Under the pieces are notes generated by a model. It made no database searches. It was not told the origin of the DNA and saw only the letters and a list, made by a program, of their open reading frames with translations. A stretch of 37,604 bases of DNA. Origin: a bacterium. Its GTDB lineage: Bacteria; Myxococcota_A; UBA9160; UBA6930. Below, piece by piece: positions 23,549 through 32,497 of this stretch. The position numbers and the translations under genes are program-made. Within the stretch, counting starts at the first letter, position 1; the number at the start of each line of letters is the position of its first letter. Location of the stretch: NCBI GenBank assembly GCA_024226235.1, contig JAAELW010000021.1, positions 1 to 37,604 on the forward strand, in the 5' to 3' direction.

Positions 23549-23567
23549 AGGTGGCTCTGGAGCCTGC

Positions 23568-24893
23568 TCAGTGTCGTTCCGTCCGATGTGCCGGGTCCCC
23601 GATGAACGGTGCGACGAGGACGACCGCGACCGGCAGCGCAATCATCAAGTAGAGGCCCGGCTCATAGGATCCGAATCGGTTCCGGAGCCAAGCCAGGGAT
23701 GACGGGCCCAATGCACTGGCGATCACCAGGCAGCTCATCATCGCGCCCTGGATCGAGCCCAGATGGGTCCGCCCGAAGAATTTCGGCAAGGCGGCGACGG
23801 TGAGCGGACCATAGAAGCCACCGGCGACCCCCCAGCCGGCGATCGCGACGATTCGCATCCACGGGTCGCCCATGTTCGCGACCCCAGCGAACATCACCGC
23901 CTGACCTGCCAGCATCGTGATGATCAGCCAGCGAATCGGAAAGCGATCGGCTGCGGTGCCCGCAAGGAAACCCACCGGAGTCGTGACCAGTGCGATTGGC
24001 AGGAAGATTGCGACGGATCTTGCAGCACTCAGTCCCATCTCCGCACCGAGATCGACAATGTGGAAGGTGATGCCTGTGCCGACCATGGCCTGAATGCCAA
24101 TGCCGAGAGTGACCAGCCAGAAGGCTCCCGTGCGCAGGGCTTCCGCACGCGTGAAATCCCGAGAATGCGACCCATGGGTCTCAGGAGCCAACGTCTCCGG
24201 AGCGGGCGCATCGCCATCCATGTGCAGCCCGCATTCTTCTGGGTTCTCCCGGAAGAGAAGCCAGCCGATCAAGCCCATGCCGATGCCGACCGTCGCTGCC
24301 ATTTCGAGCCACGCTCCCCGCCAGCCCGCCCTGCCGATCCAGAGCGCCAGCAGAAGCGGCGCTCCGGCGAACGCGAAATTCACGAACGGTCCCGAGATGG
24401 CCGAGACCAGACCGCGGCGGCGTTCGAACCAGCGTGCCAGCATCGTGCGGCTCACCAGTGTGAGCATGCCCTGGCCGCTGAAGCGGATACCCGTGAACCC
24501 GATCGCGAGCAACCCGAAGCAAGCAGCCGCGCTGGGAATGTCGGGTACGCTGGCGGCCAGTCCGAAGGCCAGCCTGTCGGCAAATGCGAGGAAGGTCAGC
24601 ATCACCGCCAGTCCGGTGCAGGCCATCACGACCATGCGGCGTACCCCGAAGCGATCGACAAGGTTTCCACCCATCGGCAACAGCAGCCCGCTGACGATCG
24701 TGCCGAGTAGGTAGGCGTTGCTGATCTGGAGCCGCGTGAGGCCCGTCGCTTCGATCAGGTGGTCGGTGAAGACCGAGATCCCCATCGTCTGGCCCGGAAT
24801 GCTCATGGCGATTCCGAGTGTCGCAGCGGCGAGAATCACCCAGCCGTAGAAGAACGGAAATGCGGCCGGCCGAAAGGGGAAGTCCGGACGCAT
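23568..24893 (-). CDS. Major facilitator superfamily transporter
   Basis: A 441-residue inner-membrane protein with about 12 hydrophobic segments in two halves and a cytoplasmic loop near the middle. MFS marks include NLVDRFGVRRM after the second helix (motif A-like, DRxGxR) and a matching AADRFPIRW in the second half. The N-terminus (FYGWVILAAATLGIAMSIPGQTMGISVF) resembles oxalate/formate-antiporter-like (OFA/MCT) carriers, which would suit a monocarboxylate, but the substrate cannot be set. It begins 14 bases after the clpP-like gene on the same strand, so they are probably co-transcribed. Confidence 0.88.
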   Translation of the reverse strand: MRPDFPFRPAAFPFFYGWVILAAATLGIAMSIPGQTMGISVFTDHLIEATGLTRLQISNAYLLGTIVSGLLLPMGGNLVDRFGVRRMVVMACTGLAVMLTFLAFADRLAFGLAASVPDIPSAAACFGLLAIGFTGIRFSGQGMLTLVSRTMLARWFERRRGLVSAISGPFVNFAFAGAPLLLALWIGRAGWRGAWLEMAATVGIGMGLIGWLLFRENPEECGLHMDGDAPAPETLAPETHGSHSRDFTRAEALRTGAFWLVTLGIGIQAMVGTGITFHIVDLGAEMGLSAARSVAIFLPIALVTTPVGFLAGTAADRFPIRWLIITMLAGQAVMFAGVANMGDPWMRIVAIAGWGVAGGFYGPLTVAALPKFFGRTHLGSIQGAMMSCLVIASALGPSSLAWLRNRFGSYEPGLYLMIALPVAVVLVAPFIGDPAHRTERH

Positions 24894-24907
24894 GGTCGGG
24901 AGAACGG

Positions 24908-25486
24908 CTAGAGGTCTTCGGAGCGCTCGACCATCCGACCCACGATGCCGTAGGCCTGCGCCTCTTCCGGGGACATCCAGTAGTTGCGATCCGTGTCCTT
25001 CTCGACCTTCTCGAGTGGTTGGCCGGTCGCGTCGGCGATGGTCTGGTTCAGTCGATCGCGGGCCTTCACGATTTCTTCCGCCTCGATGCCGATATCGCTG
25101 GCGCGCCCACCGACACCACCGAGCGGTTGATGGATCATGAAGCGGGTATTCGGCAGGCAGAGGCGATCCTCTTTGGGCACCGAGAGATAGATGTGTGCGC
25201 CTGCGCTGGCGACCCAGCCGGTGCCGACCATCTTGATCTGCGGCTTCACGAAGCGGATCATGTCGTGGATCGTGTCACCCGCCTCGACGTGTCCGCCCTC
25301 GGAGTGAAGAAAGAGGGTGATCGGGTCGTCGTTCTCGGCTGCGAGGGCCAGCAGCTGGGCCGTCACCTGCTGGGCCAGCTGGGAGGTGATTTCACCGTGG
25401 ATCAGCAGGGTGCGGGCCTCGAAGAGGCGGTCTGCCATCCGGGAGAACGGGTTCGAGAAAGGGGATTCGGGCTGTTTTTCACTCAT
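24908..25486 (-). CDS. ClpP-family serine protease
   Basis: A 192-residue protein of the Clp proteolytic subunit family. The triad is Ser94 (WVASAGAHIYL), His119 (RFMIHQPLGG) and probably Asp164 (EKDTDRNYWM). The oligomer interface and the SEGG oxyanion strand (HSEGGHVEAGD) are present. The active-site stretch differs from housekeeping ClpP (AASMGAFLL), so this looks like a second ClpP paralogue. No clpX or tig gene is adjacent, which also speaks against the main clpP. It precedes the MFS gene closely on the minus strand. Confidence 0.9.
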   Translation of the reverse strand: MSEKQPESPFSNPFSRMADRLFEARTLLIHGEITSQLAQQVTAQLLALAAENDDPITLFLHSEGGHVEAGDTIHDMIRFVKPQIKMVGTGWVASAGAHIYLSVPKEDRLCLPNTRFMIHQPLGGVGGRASDIGIEAEEIVKARDRLNQTIADATGQPLEKVEKDTDRNYWMSPEEAQAYGIVGRMVERSEDL

Positions 25487-25515
25487 GGAAACGGGAGCCT
25501 ACCCACTCCTTGGGG

Positions 25516-28173
25516 CTAGGGCAGCCCCGGCGAGGTCCATCTTCCATCTCGGTCGGCATCCACGTAGATCGGGTTTGTGAAGGCAAAGGGGATGAAGCCG
25601 GGCAGAACCTCGGCGTAGGCGCCGCTGGGCTCACCCTCTACCTCGACCGTCACGAACGCATCGGCCGGGAAATGCAGCGGGAAGCTCAGCTCAGCGGGCC
25701 CCTCCAGGGGCCGACTTTCTGCGAGTACGCCGTTGACGTAGACGCGGGCCTCGTTGACTGGGATCCATGGCGCTGCATCGATCCGCACGCTGAGCTCCGC
25801 ATCGGACCCGGGGTGCAGCTCGCCCAGGTCTGCGGTCCCGAGGTGGACATCCAGCAATGGCCCGGTGGTGCCCCAGAGCGCTCCTCTGCGGATCGCCTCC
25901 GCGAGCGCCTTGTCGTCGATCGGCCCGTCTGCCAGGCGGATGTAGTTGCGAGGGAAAGCGACCGGTACGCCCAGCTCGTGGGAATCGCTGTTTGCGGTGC
26001 CGGTTCGCTTCTCTCCCTGGAGCAGGAACGAGAACCAGTCGGCTCGCGTGCGCCGGTAGCCGGGGTGGTTGTCCCCGTTCAGCAGCTCCATTGCGTCGAA
26101 GTCCAGGTCTCGCAGGCCGTGCGCCCCCCGCGCACTGAGCGCGCGGTTGCCCGCGGCGTCGAGTGGTTGGCTCGGGTCATAGCCGGTGCCGACACCCAGA
26201 TGGTTCAGATAGGATTCGTCGTCTTCCGGGTCGTTCGTCGAACGCGGATGGTTCAGCTGGAGGATCGGTGTGCCGCTCTCGCGTAGATCCGCCCAGACGT
26301 CCCGCCAGCGCCGACCCTCGGCCGAAGGAGCACCACCGCGGTAGGCGGTGGGTTGCTCACGCATCGGAAAGGCGTTGGCGTGGCCGCTCGAGGCGGGAGT
26401 GTCGCCGCCCCGGAAGACGGCAGTGATTTCGACTCCGGTCACGCCATGAAGGCGATCAGAGAGCCCCAGAGCTTCGATGGCAGGTCGCGGATCGACGGTG
26501 CGGTCGTGTTCGGTGGCGACCAGGATTTCGCCTGCGGCGGCTGCGAAGGCGCGCAGCTGTTGCGGTTGGGGAAGTGCGGAATCGAAACTCCAGCCGGAGT
26601 GCACGTGCAGGTCGGCAGAGATCCAGCCAGGAGTGTCGAACAGCTGCGAGGGCGCGGGCAGGATCAGGTTCGAATCCTCCCCGGCGCGGAGCTCGATGCG
26701 GGTCGTCGTGAGGCCGTGCTCGGGACCGCGAACCGCGAAGACACGGTATTGCCCGGGTCGCATCGCAATCTCGGTCGGGTCACCGCGGCTGCCCGCCAAG
26801 GAGATGCCATTTGTTTCGAGGCTGGTCGGGATCGGGTCCCCGTCGATGGCCAGACCGAGTTGATCCGCACCGAAGCGCGGGTCTGGAGTTCCGTTTTCTC
26901 CTACGAACACGAGCCGCATGGGATGGCCCTGAGGCAGATGGACGCGGGCAGCTGGGCCGAGCGGAAGTCGTACGGTCTGGCCCGGATCGCGATGGTCGAC
27001 CTCGTGCCGGGTTTCCAGGCCGTCGAAGCCACGAGCCCGCAACGCATAGCGCCCAGAGGGCAAGCGCAACCGGAATGCGCCCGACTCGTTCGTGCGCACG
27101 GCACTGATCGGATTGCCGCCCGGGGAGGAGACGTGGACGACCGCCTCGCGTTTGCCGACCCGGCCTTCCAGTAGAGGCTCGTCGGCCCAGAGCTGGTCCG
27201 TGATGGAGGCGACATCCGCCCGCTCTCCCACCCACAGCCGCCGCTCGAGAACCAGGGAATCGCCGACACCGAGATCCATCAACAGGGTCTGCGCGAGTTC
27301 GAAGAGCCCGGGCGCGATGTCACTGCCCAGCCAGAACGGACGCGGGAAGGCCCCGGTGAGCGTGAAGCTCTCCCCGGTGACGGAGAGGCCCGGTGCGGGT
27401 CTCTGCCGGCCACTGGCGTCGTGGCGCATCGCGCTGATCAGATCGAGTCCGTAGCTGATCGGCGGACCGATACTCCCGCTTCCCACCCAGACGACCAGAT
27501 CTGCAGCTACCAGAGCCCCGATCATCGAGGTGACGCTCGCCGGGTTTCCACCGGGGTGTTCGAAGCCGACCGAGTGCTCTGGGTGGCGCCGGTTGCTGGT
27601 GAACGCGCGCAAGGCTCCGCTCGGATGCAGAACTGCAGTTCCATACGCAAAGAAGCGTTCGCCCGGTTCGCGCCGCGTGATGCGCGTGGTGATGCCGAGG
27701 GCTCGGGTTTCGGCGAGGCCGAGCGTGTAGGTGGTCTCGACCTCGATTCCGTCCCGGTTTCCGACGGTGATGACTCTCGCGTCTGCGTCGCTCTGCTCGG
27801 TACGCACCGTCGAAACCGTCACGACTCCCGATTGGGAGAGGTTCACGAGGGGCTGCAATGTGGTCCATTGATCGTCGCTCCGACCGCAATGCCCCAGATC
27901 GACGAGCACGCCTCCCTGGTTGCTGAGTGAGGACTCGTGGCTCGGATCGGAAATCGCAGCGCACAAGGTGCCATTGCCCATGGCCCAATCTCCGACGCCT
28001 GCGACGGCATCTGGCCCACCGACCCGCAAGGCTTCGTACCTCGGAGCGGTGATCTGCTCGGCGACGAGCTGGGCGTGCGCTGCGGTCGGAACCAGGAGGG
28101 CCAGGAGGATGAGCTTGTGCACGACAACGCAGCGTATCAATCGGAGCAGAGGAGTCCTAGGATCGGGTTGCAT
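25516..28173 (-). CDS. Secreted CehA/McbA-type PHP-domain metallohydrolase
   Basis: An 885-residue exported protein. Start ATG 28173 gives a signal peptide (HKLILLALLVPTAAHA, likely cut before QLVAEQ); later GTG/TTG starts would give a shorter n-region. The first half is beta-rich, with a carboxypeptidase-regulatory-like segment (about 345-395, ESGAFRLRLPSGRYALRARG). The second half is a PHP metallophosphoesterase-like domain with DLHVHS (521-526), TEHDRT, NHPRS and DSHELG supplying metal ligands. CehA/McbA relatives include carbaryl-type ester hydrolases; many have unknown substrates. The C-terminus is a small beta domain. It starts 30 bases upstream of the clpP-like gene on the same strand. 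Function beyond a periplasmic metal hydrolase is unknown. Confidence 0.82.
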   Translation of the reverse strand: MQPDPRTPLLRLIRCVVVHKLILLALLVPTAAHAQLVAEQITAPRYEALRVGGPDAVAGVGDWAMGNGTLCAAISDPSHESSLSNQGGVLVDLGHCGRSDDQWTTLQPLVNLSQSGVVTVSTVRTEQSDADARVITVGNRDGIEVETTYTLGLAETRALGITTRITRREPGERFFAYGTAVLHPSGALRAFTSNRRHPEHSVGFEHPGGNPASVTSMIGALVAADLVVWVGSGSIGPPISYGLDLISAMRHDASGRQRPAPGLSVTGESFTLTGAFPRPFWLGSDIAPGLFELAQTLLMDLGVGDSLVLERRLWVGERADVASITDQLWADEPLLEGRVGKREAVVHVSSPGGNPISAVRTNESGAFRLRLPSGRYALRARGFDGLETRHEVDHRDPGQTVRLPLGPAARVHLPQGHPMRLVFVGENGTPDPRFGADQLGLAIDGDPIPTSLETNGISLAGSRGDPTEIAMRPGQYRVFAVRGPEHGLTTTRIELRAGEDSNLILPAPSQLFDTPGWISADLHVHSGWSFDSALPQPQQLRAFAAAAGEILVATEHDRTVDPRPAIEALGLSDRLHGVTGVEITAVFRGGDTPASSGHANAFPMREQPTAYRGGAPSAEGRRWRDVWADLRESGTPILQLNHPRSTNDPEDDESYLNHLGVGTGYDPSQPLDAAGNRALSARGAHGLRDLDFDAMELLNGDNHPGYRRTRADWFSFLLQGEKRTGTANSDSHELGVPVAFPRNYIRLADGPIDDKALAEAIRRGALWGTTGPLLDVHLGTADLGELHPGSDAELSVRIDAAPWIPVNEARVYVNGVLAESRPLEGPAELSFPLHFPADAFVTVEVEGEPSGAYAEVLPGFIPFAFTNPIYVDADRDGRWTSPGLP

Positions 28174-28294
28174 GCAGCCCCCGAGCCCATTCCGTCCGCA
28201 ACCATGGTGCTGCTTCGCGATGGCGTGCAACCCAAGAGGGCATGGCTACCCGGTTGAGCGGTCTTGATACCAGGGGAAGGGTCTGTCGAGCCTG

Positions 28295-30253
28295 TCAGAC
28301 AGCCTCGATATCGAGGACCACTGACGCGTAGAGGCCCGGATCCGGAAAGGTCGAGAACTCGGGAACGCCGCGAGCGGAATCCAGATCGGGCAAGGGCGTG
28401 GCTCCCGTGGCTTCGAGTAGCGAGGTCACCAGCTGACGAAAGGCGCCCACGGCTTCTTCTTCGCCGTCGATGAGGCTGCGCGGGTCGAACTGATCACTGC
28501 GGAGCCGCACGAGCTGGAGGGTCTCGGCGCCCGGATCGTTCCAGTTCATTGCGAGGTCGATCAGCAGGACGGGGCGAGCACCGAGTCCGTGTACGGCTCC
28601 GACCGCGATCGCCTGGATGCGGGAAAACGGGACCTCGTGTCGTCGCTCTCCCTTCCTCAACCACAGGCTTCCGCCATCGAGCTGCAGGGGTACACCCTCG
28701 ACGATCTTGGCGTCTCGCCAACGCGGGCCGCTGCCGAGTGCAGGAGTGACGGGCGCGGCGAGGGGGGCCTCCGGATCCAGCGCTTCCAGTTCCGGAACAG
28801 GAGGGGGTCCGTCCCGCAGCGGCTCGGAGACGGAGCCCAACTCGAGATCGATCGGTGCGTCCAGCTCGATCGCCCGGTCGTCCTCTCCTTGCCAGCCTTT
28901 GGTGCGCGCGTCCGGGTCCGGCGCGTCGGCTCGTTGGCGGACGCGGTCGAGGGAGTCGAGGTCAGCTTCGATATCGCGTCGTCGATCGTCCGGGAGTTCG
29001 TGCCAGGAGAGCGCGCGACGCGCGGCATCGGCCGCCAACTCAGGTGCACGGCGCCGCGCCACTTCATAGAACCTCAACGCCAGGCCCGGCGGAAGATCGT
29101 CGGCGCCTCGTCCCACGGCGTGCTCGAGGGCGCGTCTCACTTCGAGCGGCCGATCCTGCTCGTCGAGCTGCTGTGCAACCCGGAGTAGGATGCGCGGATC
29201 GACCTCCGCATTGGGAACCAGCAGGGTCAGCTCGCACCAGTAGTCCGCCGCGGTCTGGATCTCGTCGCTGTTGATCCAAGCCTCGATCTGCTTCGTGAGC
29301 ACGGTCGCCGCCTCTTCGGGGCGCTGCAAGGCTGCAGCCGCATCCCAGGTGGCAATCACGATATCCGCGTCCCCGGGATGTCGCCGCATCTCGCCGCGCA
29401 GTGTTTCGTAGGCTTCCTCGAAGCGCCCTTCCTGCCGCAAGGCCTGGACGTCTTCGATCACAGGGTTTCCTTCTGCGAGAGTGAGCTTCGCTTCGAGCTT
29501 CGAGGACAGGTAGAGGGACTCGATCTTCCCGAAACGGAGGACACCGGCGAACGCCATCCCCCAGAGGAAGCCACCGATGTGGGCCCAGTAGGCGACACCG
29601 CCCTGTTGGCCTATCGCGTCGGCCACGCTCGCGTTGAACAGCTCCGTGCCGAACCAGAGTGGGAGCATCAGGTAGGCCGGCGCCTCGAACGTGCCCATGC
29701 GATAGAAGAGGAAGTAGAAGTAGCGGAGCCGGCTCTTGAAGAGCCGGATGAGATAGGCGCCCATCACTCCCGCGATCGCTCCAGATGCTCCGACCAATGG
29801 CATCGTGGATTCCGGTGACGACAACGAGGTGAAGAACAACCCCGCGAAGCTGCCTGCAGTCAGATACAGACCGAGAAAGACCGGCCTTCCCCAGCGATCT
29901 TCCAGCGGCGGGCCGAGCAGGAAGAGCAAGAGCATGTTGCCGATCAGGTGGATCCAACCGGCGTGCATGAACTGGTGGGTGAAGATCCGGGAGAGTCGGA
30001 TATCCGCAGGTACGAGCCCCCATTCATCGTAAGGAGTCGGAGGCAGAACGATCTCCGGCTCTTCGCCATCCCCAAGGGCGGCTTCCTGACGTTCGAGCTG
30101 GGCCTCGACCTGGGCTTCCCACTCCGGCAGGGATCCGTCACAGGTGTTCGTTCCCGTCCCGAACAGCGTCACCAAGCAGAGTGCCATCAGGGTGAAGGTC
30201 ACCCAAGGCAGGCGCCGGACTTCGGTCTCGTCGTGGCCGATCGGGATCAGCAT
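28295..30253 (-). CDS. Rhomboid-family intramembrane serine protease with long soluble C-terminal region
   Basis: A 652-residue membrane protein. Residues 1-245 form a rhomboid core: N-terminal helix (15-32), an acidic insertion (about 38-75), HAGWIHLIGNM (His102, Asn106, oxyanion-side residues), the catalytic Ser157 in GASGAIAG and His225 in AYWAHIGGF. The rest is soluble. A helical repeat-like part (about 250-440, TPR-like pairs such as GRFEEAYETLRGEMRRHPGD) is followed by an acidic Pro-rich linker (about 440-535) and a beta-rich C-terminal domain (about 540-652). Rhomboids cleave membrane proteins within the bilayer. The long tail may bind substrates or regulate. Weak ribosome-binding site. 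A run of nine C lies upstream at 30298-30306. Confidence 0.87.
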   Translation of the reverse strand: MLIPIGHDETEVRRLPWVTFTLMALCLVTLFGTGTNTCDGSLPEWEAQVEAQLERQEAALGDGEEPEIVLPPTPYDEWGLVPADIRLSRIFTHQFMHAGWIHLIGNMLLLFLLGPPLEDRWGRPVFLGLYLTAGSFAGLFFTSLSSPESTMPLVGASGAIAGVMGAYLIRLFKSRLRYFYFLFYRMGTFEAPAYLMLPLWFGTELFNASVADAIGQQGGVAYWAHIGGFLWGMAFAGVLRFGKIESLYLSSKLEAKLTLAEGNPVIEDVQALRQEGRFEEAYETLRGEMRRHPGDADIVIATWDAAAALQRPEEAATVLTKQIEAWINSDEIQTAADYWCELTLLVPNAEVDPRILLRVAQQLDEQDRPLEVRRALEHAVGRGADDLPPGLALRFYEVARRRAPELAADAARRALSWHELPDDRRRDIEADLDSLDRVRQRADAPDPDARTKGWQGEDDRAIELDAPIDLELGSVSEPLRDGPPPVPELEALDPEAPLAAPVTPALGSGPRWRDAKIVEGVPLQLDGGSLWLRKGERRHEVPFSRIQAIAVGAVHGLGARPVLLIDLAMNWNDPGAETLQLVRLRSDQFDPRSLIDGEEEAVGAFRQLVTSLLEATGATPLPDLDSARGVPEFSTFPDPGLYASVVLDIEAV

Positions 30254-30358
30254 GCCTTGGAATCGGTGAATCGGCGGACAGTCTTGATCGAGGAAGGCCC
30301 CCCCCCGAGCTCACCCACATACCGGTCGGCCGCGGGCTTCGCCCCCGCTCTTCAGTTG

Positions 30359-31156
30359 TTACTTGCCTTTGAAGACGGGATCTCGGCGTTCGACGAACGA
30401 GGCTACGCCCTCGGCGGCGTCTTCGCTGTTTGCGAGCCGGCGTTGGGTATTCTGGAAATCGGCCACTGCGGCTTCCTGGCCTTTCAATGCGAAGAGCCGC
30501 GACGAGGCCTTGGTCGCTTGGATCGCCAAGGGGGCGAGTATGGCGATCTTCTCGCCCAGCTCGATGGCTCGGTCGAGTTCGCTGCCGGCGGGTACGATCT
30601 CCTGGATGAGGCCGCAGCGCAGGGCTTCTGCTGAGTCGAATTCGTCGACCAGGAGCAGGTGGTACATGGCGTTGCCCCAGCCGCCGCGCTCGACGAAGCG
30701 GATCGTTGCACCGCCGGTGGCCATGATCCCCCGCTTTGGCTCCAGCTGGGAGAAACGACAATCGTCCGCTGCCACGACGATGTCGGCCCCGAGCATGAAC
30801 TCGATGCCCGCCGTGAAGGTGATGCCCCGTACGGCGACGACGATCGGCTTTCGACAGGCGTGTGCCGTGAGACTGGTTGGATCCACGCGATTCGTTTCGC
30901 GAGTCGCATTTCCCGCCAGCATCATTCGTTCGCGCCACTTCGGAAGGTCGAGCCCGGCCGTGAAGTGCTCACCGTGGCCGAACAGGATGCCCACCCGCAG
31001 GCCATCGTCCTGGTCGAGGCGGGTGTAGGCGTCGCGAAGCTGATCCCACATCTGCGGCGTCAGACCATTGCGTTTCTCGGGCCGATCGATCCCAATCAGG
31101 AGGAGATTCCCACGCTGCTCGACACTGATACGACCTTCAGGATCACGCTCACTCAT
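30359..31156 (-). CDS. Enoyl-CoA hydratase/isomerase (crotonase) family protein
   Basis: A 265-residue crotonase, full length for the family. The oxyanion hole is formed near HFTAGLDL, and both catalytic glutamates appear present: Glu119 (TAGIEFMLG) and Glu139 (FSQLEPKRG). That supports true hydratase activity, unlike the partial crotonase at the left end of the window. The C-terminus ends SFVERRDPVFKGK. I chose ATG 31156 because GAGGT lies seven bases upstream and the family start (MSERDPEGRI) fits; the open frame continues upstream without homology. No other beta-oxidation gene is adjacent. Confidence 0.9.
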   Translation of the reverse strand: MSERDPEGRISVEQRGNLLLIGIDRPEKRNGLTPQMWDQLRDAYTRLDQDDGLRVGILFGHGEHFTAGLDLPKWRERMMLAGNATRETNRVDPTSLTAHACRKPIVVAVRGITFTAGIEFMLGADIVVAADDCRFSQLEPKRGIMATGGATIRFVERGGWGNAMYHLLLVDEFDSAEALRCGLIQEIVPAGSELDRAIELGEKIAILAPLAIQATKASSRLFALKGQEAAVADFQNTQRRLANSEDAAEGVASFVERRDPVFKGK

Positions 31157-31281
31157 CAAGAATACCTCGAGAAAGGGATACCCATGGCTGTCGCCATTCG
31201 GGGGGGGTTCGAAGGCGCGCATGGTAGCGGCTTCCCGTTCGGTGTCGCCGTCAATCCGACAGGCCCGAAAGGGTCCAGCCG

Positions 31282-31677
31282 CTACGGTCGGGAGCTGCGA
31301 AGGCGGGCGTCGCCGCGACTGGCTGCCAGCGGGTTGCAGTCCTTGATGGTGACTTTGCCCTCGAGGAGGTTCCCCTTCGAGTACTCGCTGAAGTGACAGG
31401 TGTTGGTCGCCGGATCGTAGTTCTCGATCCACAGGTGGTCGTCCTTCCACGTGGCGGTCAGGTGCACTTGCCCCTGGGGTACACGGATGCTCATCACCCC
31501 TCCCCAGCGTTTTACGAAGAGCTGCTGGAAGTGGAAGGTGTAGGCCATCCAGCCCACGAGGAGCACGCTGACGCCGAGTCCAACGCCTATCTTCCAACGC
31601 CCGAGTTTGACCCCGGCGATGCCGAGCACGGCGAGAGTGAGAGCGAAGACGCCAAGCCAATACGCGTAGGTGATCAT
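31282..31677 (-). CDS. Small membrane protein of unknown function
   Basis: A 131-residue protein I do not recognise. Two hydrophobic helices (about 4-22 and 28-47) are followed by a probably beta-rich soluble part with two Cys (ATNTCHFSEY and TIKDCNP) that could form a disulfide. The part contains a repeating hydrophobic/charged pattern (QVHLTATWKDDHLWIENYD). Start ATG 31677 or GTG 31686. It lies 43 bases after trpA on the same strand and so may be the last gene of the trp transcript; nothing links it to tryptophan. Confidence 0.6.
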   Translation of the reverse strand: MITYAYWLGVFALTLAVLGIAGVKLGRWKIGVGLGVSVLLVGWMAYTFHFQQLFVKRWGGVMSIRVPQGQVHLTATWKDDHLWIENYDPATNTCHFSEYSKGNLLEGKVTIKDCNPLAASRGDARLRSSRP

Positions 31678-31720
31678 CCCGAGCACGCTACCGATGCGGC
31701 GCGCACGCGTCGAGTCGAAC

Positions 31721-32497
31721 CTAGGTGGAGGGAGGTGGACGAAGCCCCAGGATGAACGGCTTCACGCCCTCGACTCCCTGCTCTTCCACCACGCGGATCG
31801 TCTGGGTTCCGATCACGGCCAGGTCGGCTCGCCCCCTCAGGAAATCGACATCCGCACGGTCCTTCACACCAAAGCCGAGTGCCAGCGGAAGATCGGTCGC
31901 CGCGCGACAGCGCGCCAGGTAGGTGTCGAGATCGTCTCCGAAGCTCGTGTCCTGCCCCGTCACGCCCTTGCGCGCGACGCAATAGACGAGCCCCTTCGTG
32001 ACCTTCGCGATCTGGTCCATGCGCTCGTCTCTCGTGTTCGGTGAGAGGATGAAGACCGGCGCTAGTTCGTGAGCGGCCATCGCAGTCAGGTAGTCATCGG
32101 CCTCTTCAGGCGGAAGATCCGGCACGATGGCGCCGGCCAGGCCCGCATTGGCCATGCGCTCCGCAAAGGCCTCCACGCCGTACTTGAAGAGAATGTTGTA
32201 GTAGCTCATCAGCAGGAAGGGAATGTCGAAGCGTGTGGCGACCTCTTCTCCGAATACCAGGCACTGCTCGACGGTGGATCCAGCCTGCAGGGATTCCTGA
32301 TTGGCGTGCAGAATCACGGGTCCGTCGGCAATCGGCTCCGAGAATGGAATCTGCAACTCCATGATCTCGACGCCGGCTTCGACCATCGCCTCTACCACGC
32401 GAAGGGAATCGTCGAAAGACGGGTAGCCCATCACGATGTGGGTCATCAGCAGGATCTCGCGCTCCCGTTGTTTCGCACGCAGTCTGTCAGTGAGCAT
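31721..32497 (-). CDS. trpA: Tryptophan synthase alpha subunit
   Basis: A 258-residue TIM-barrel enzyme that cleaves indole-3-glycerol phosphate to indole and glyceraldehyde-3-phosphate. Catalytic Glu47 (IMELQIPFSEP) and Asp58 (ADGP) are present, and the phosphate loop is GFGVKDRA. PFSEP replaces the common PFSDP. Start ATG overlaps the end of trpB by 11 bases. It would form the alpha2beta2 complex with TrpB and pass indole to it. It belongs to a gntR-trpB-trpA unit with no other trp gene in the window. Confidence 0.95.
   Translation of the reverse strand: MLTDRLRAKQREREILLMTHIVMGYPSFDDSLRVVEAMVEAGVEIMELQIPFSEPIADGPVILHANQESLQAGSTVEQCLVFGEEVATRFDIPFLLMSYYNILFKYGVEAFAERMANAGLAGAIVPDLPPEEADDYLTAMAAHELAPVFILSPNTRDERMDQIAKVTKGLVYCVARKGVTGQDTSFGDDLDTYLARCRAATDLPLALGFGVKDRADVDFLRGRADLAVIGTQTIRVVEEQGVEGVKPFILGLRPPPST

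Noticed and set aside
26353-27174. 273-codon plus-strand frame opposite the PHP protein
   Set aside because: It is antisense to a gene with signal peptide and metal motifs; no family features are seen.
30298-30306. Run of nine C as a phase-variation tract
   Set aside because: It lies in a short gap upstream of the rhomboid gene with no clear promoter spacing or coding role; it may also be a sequencing artefact.
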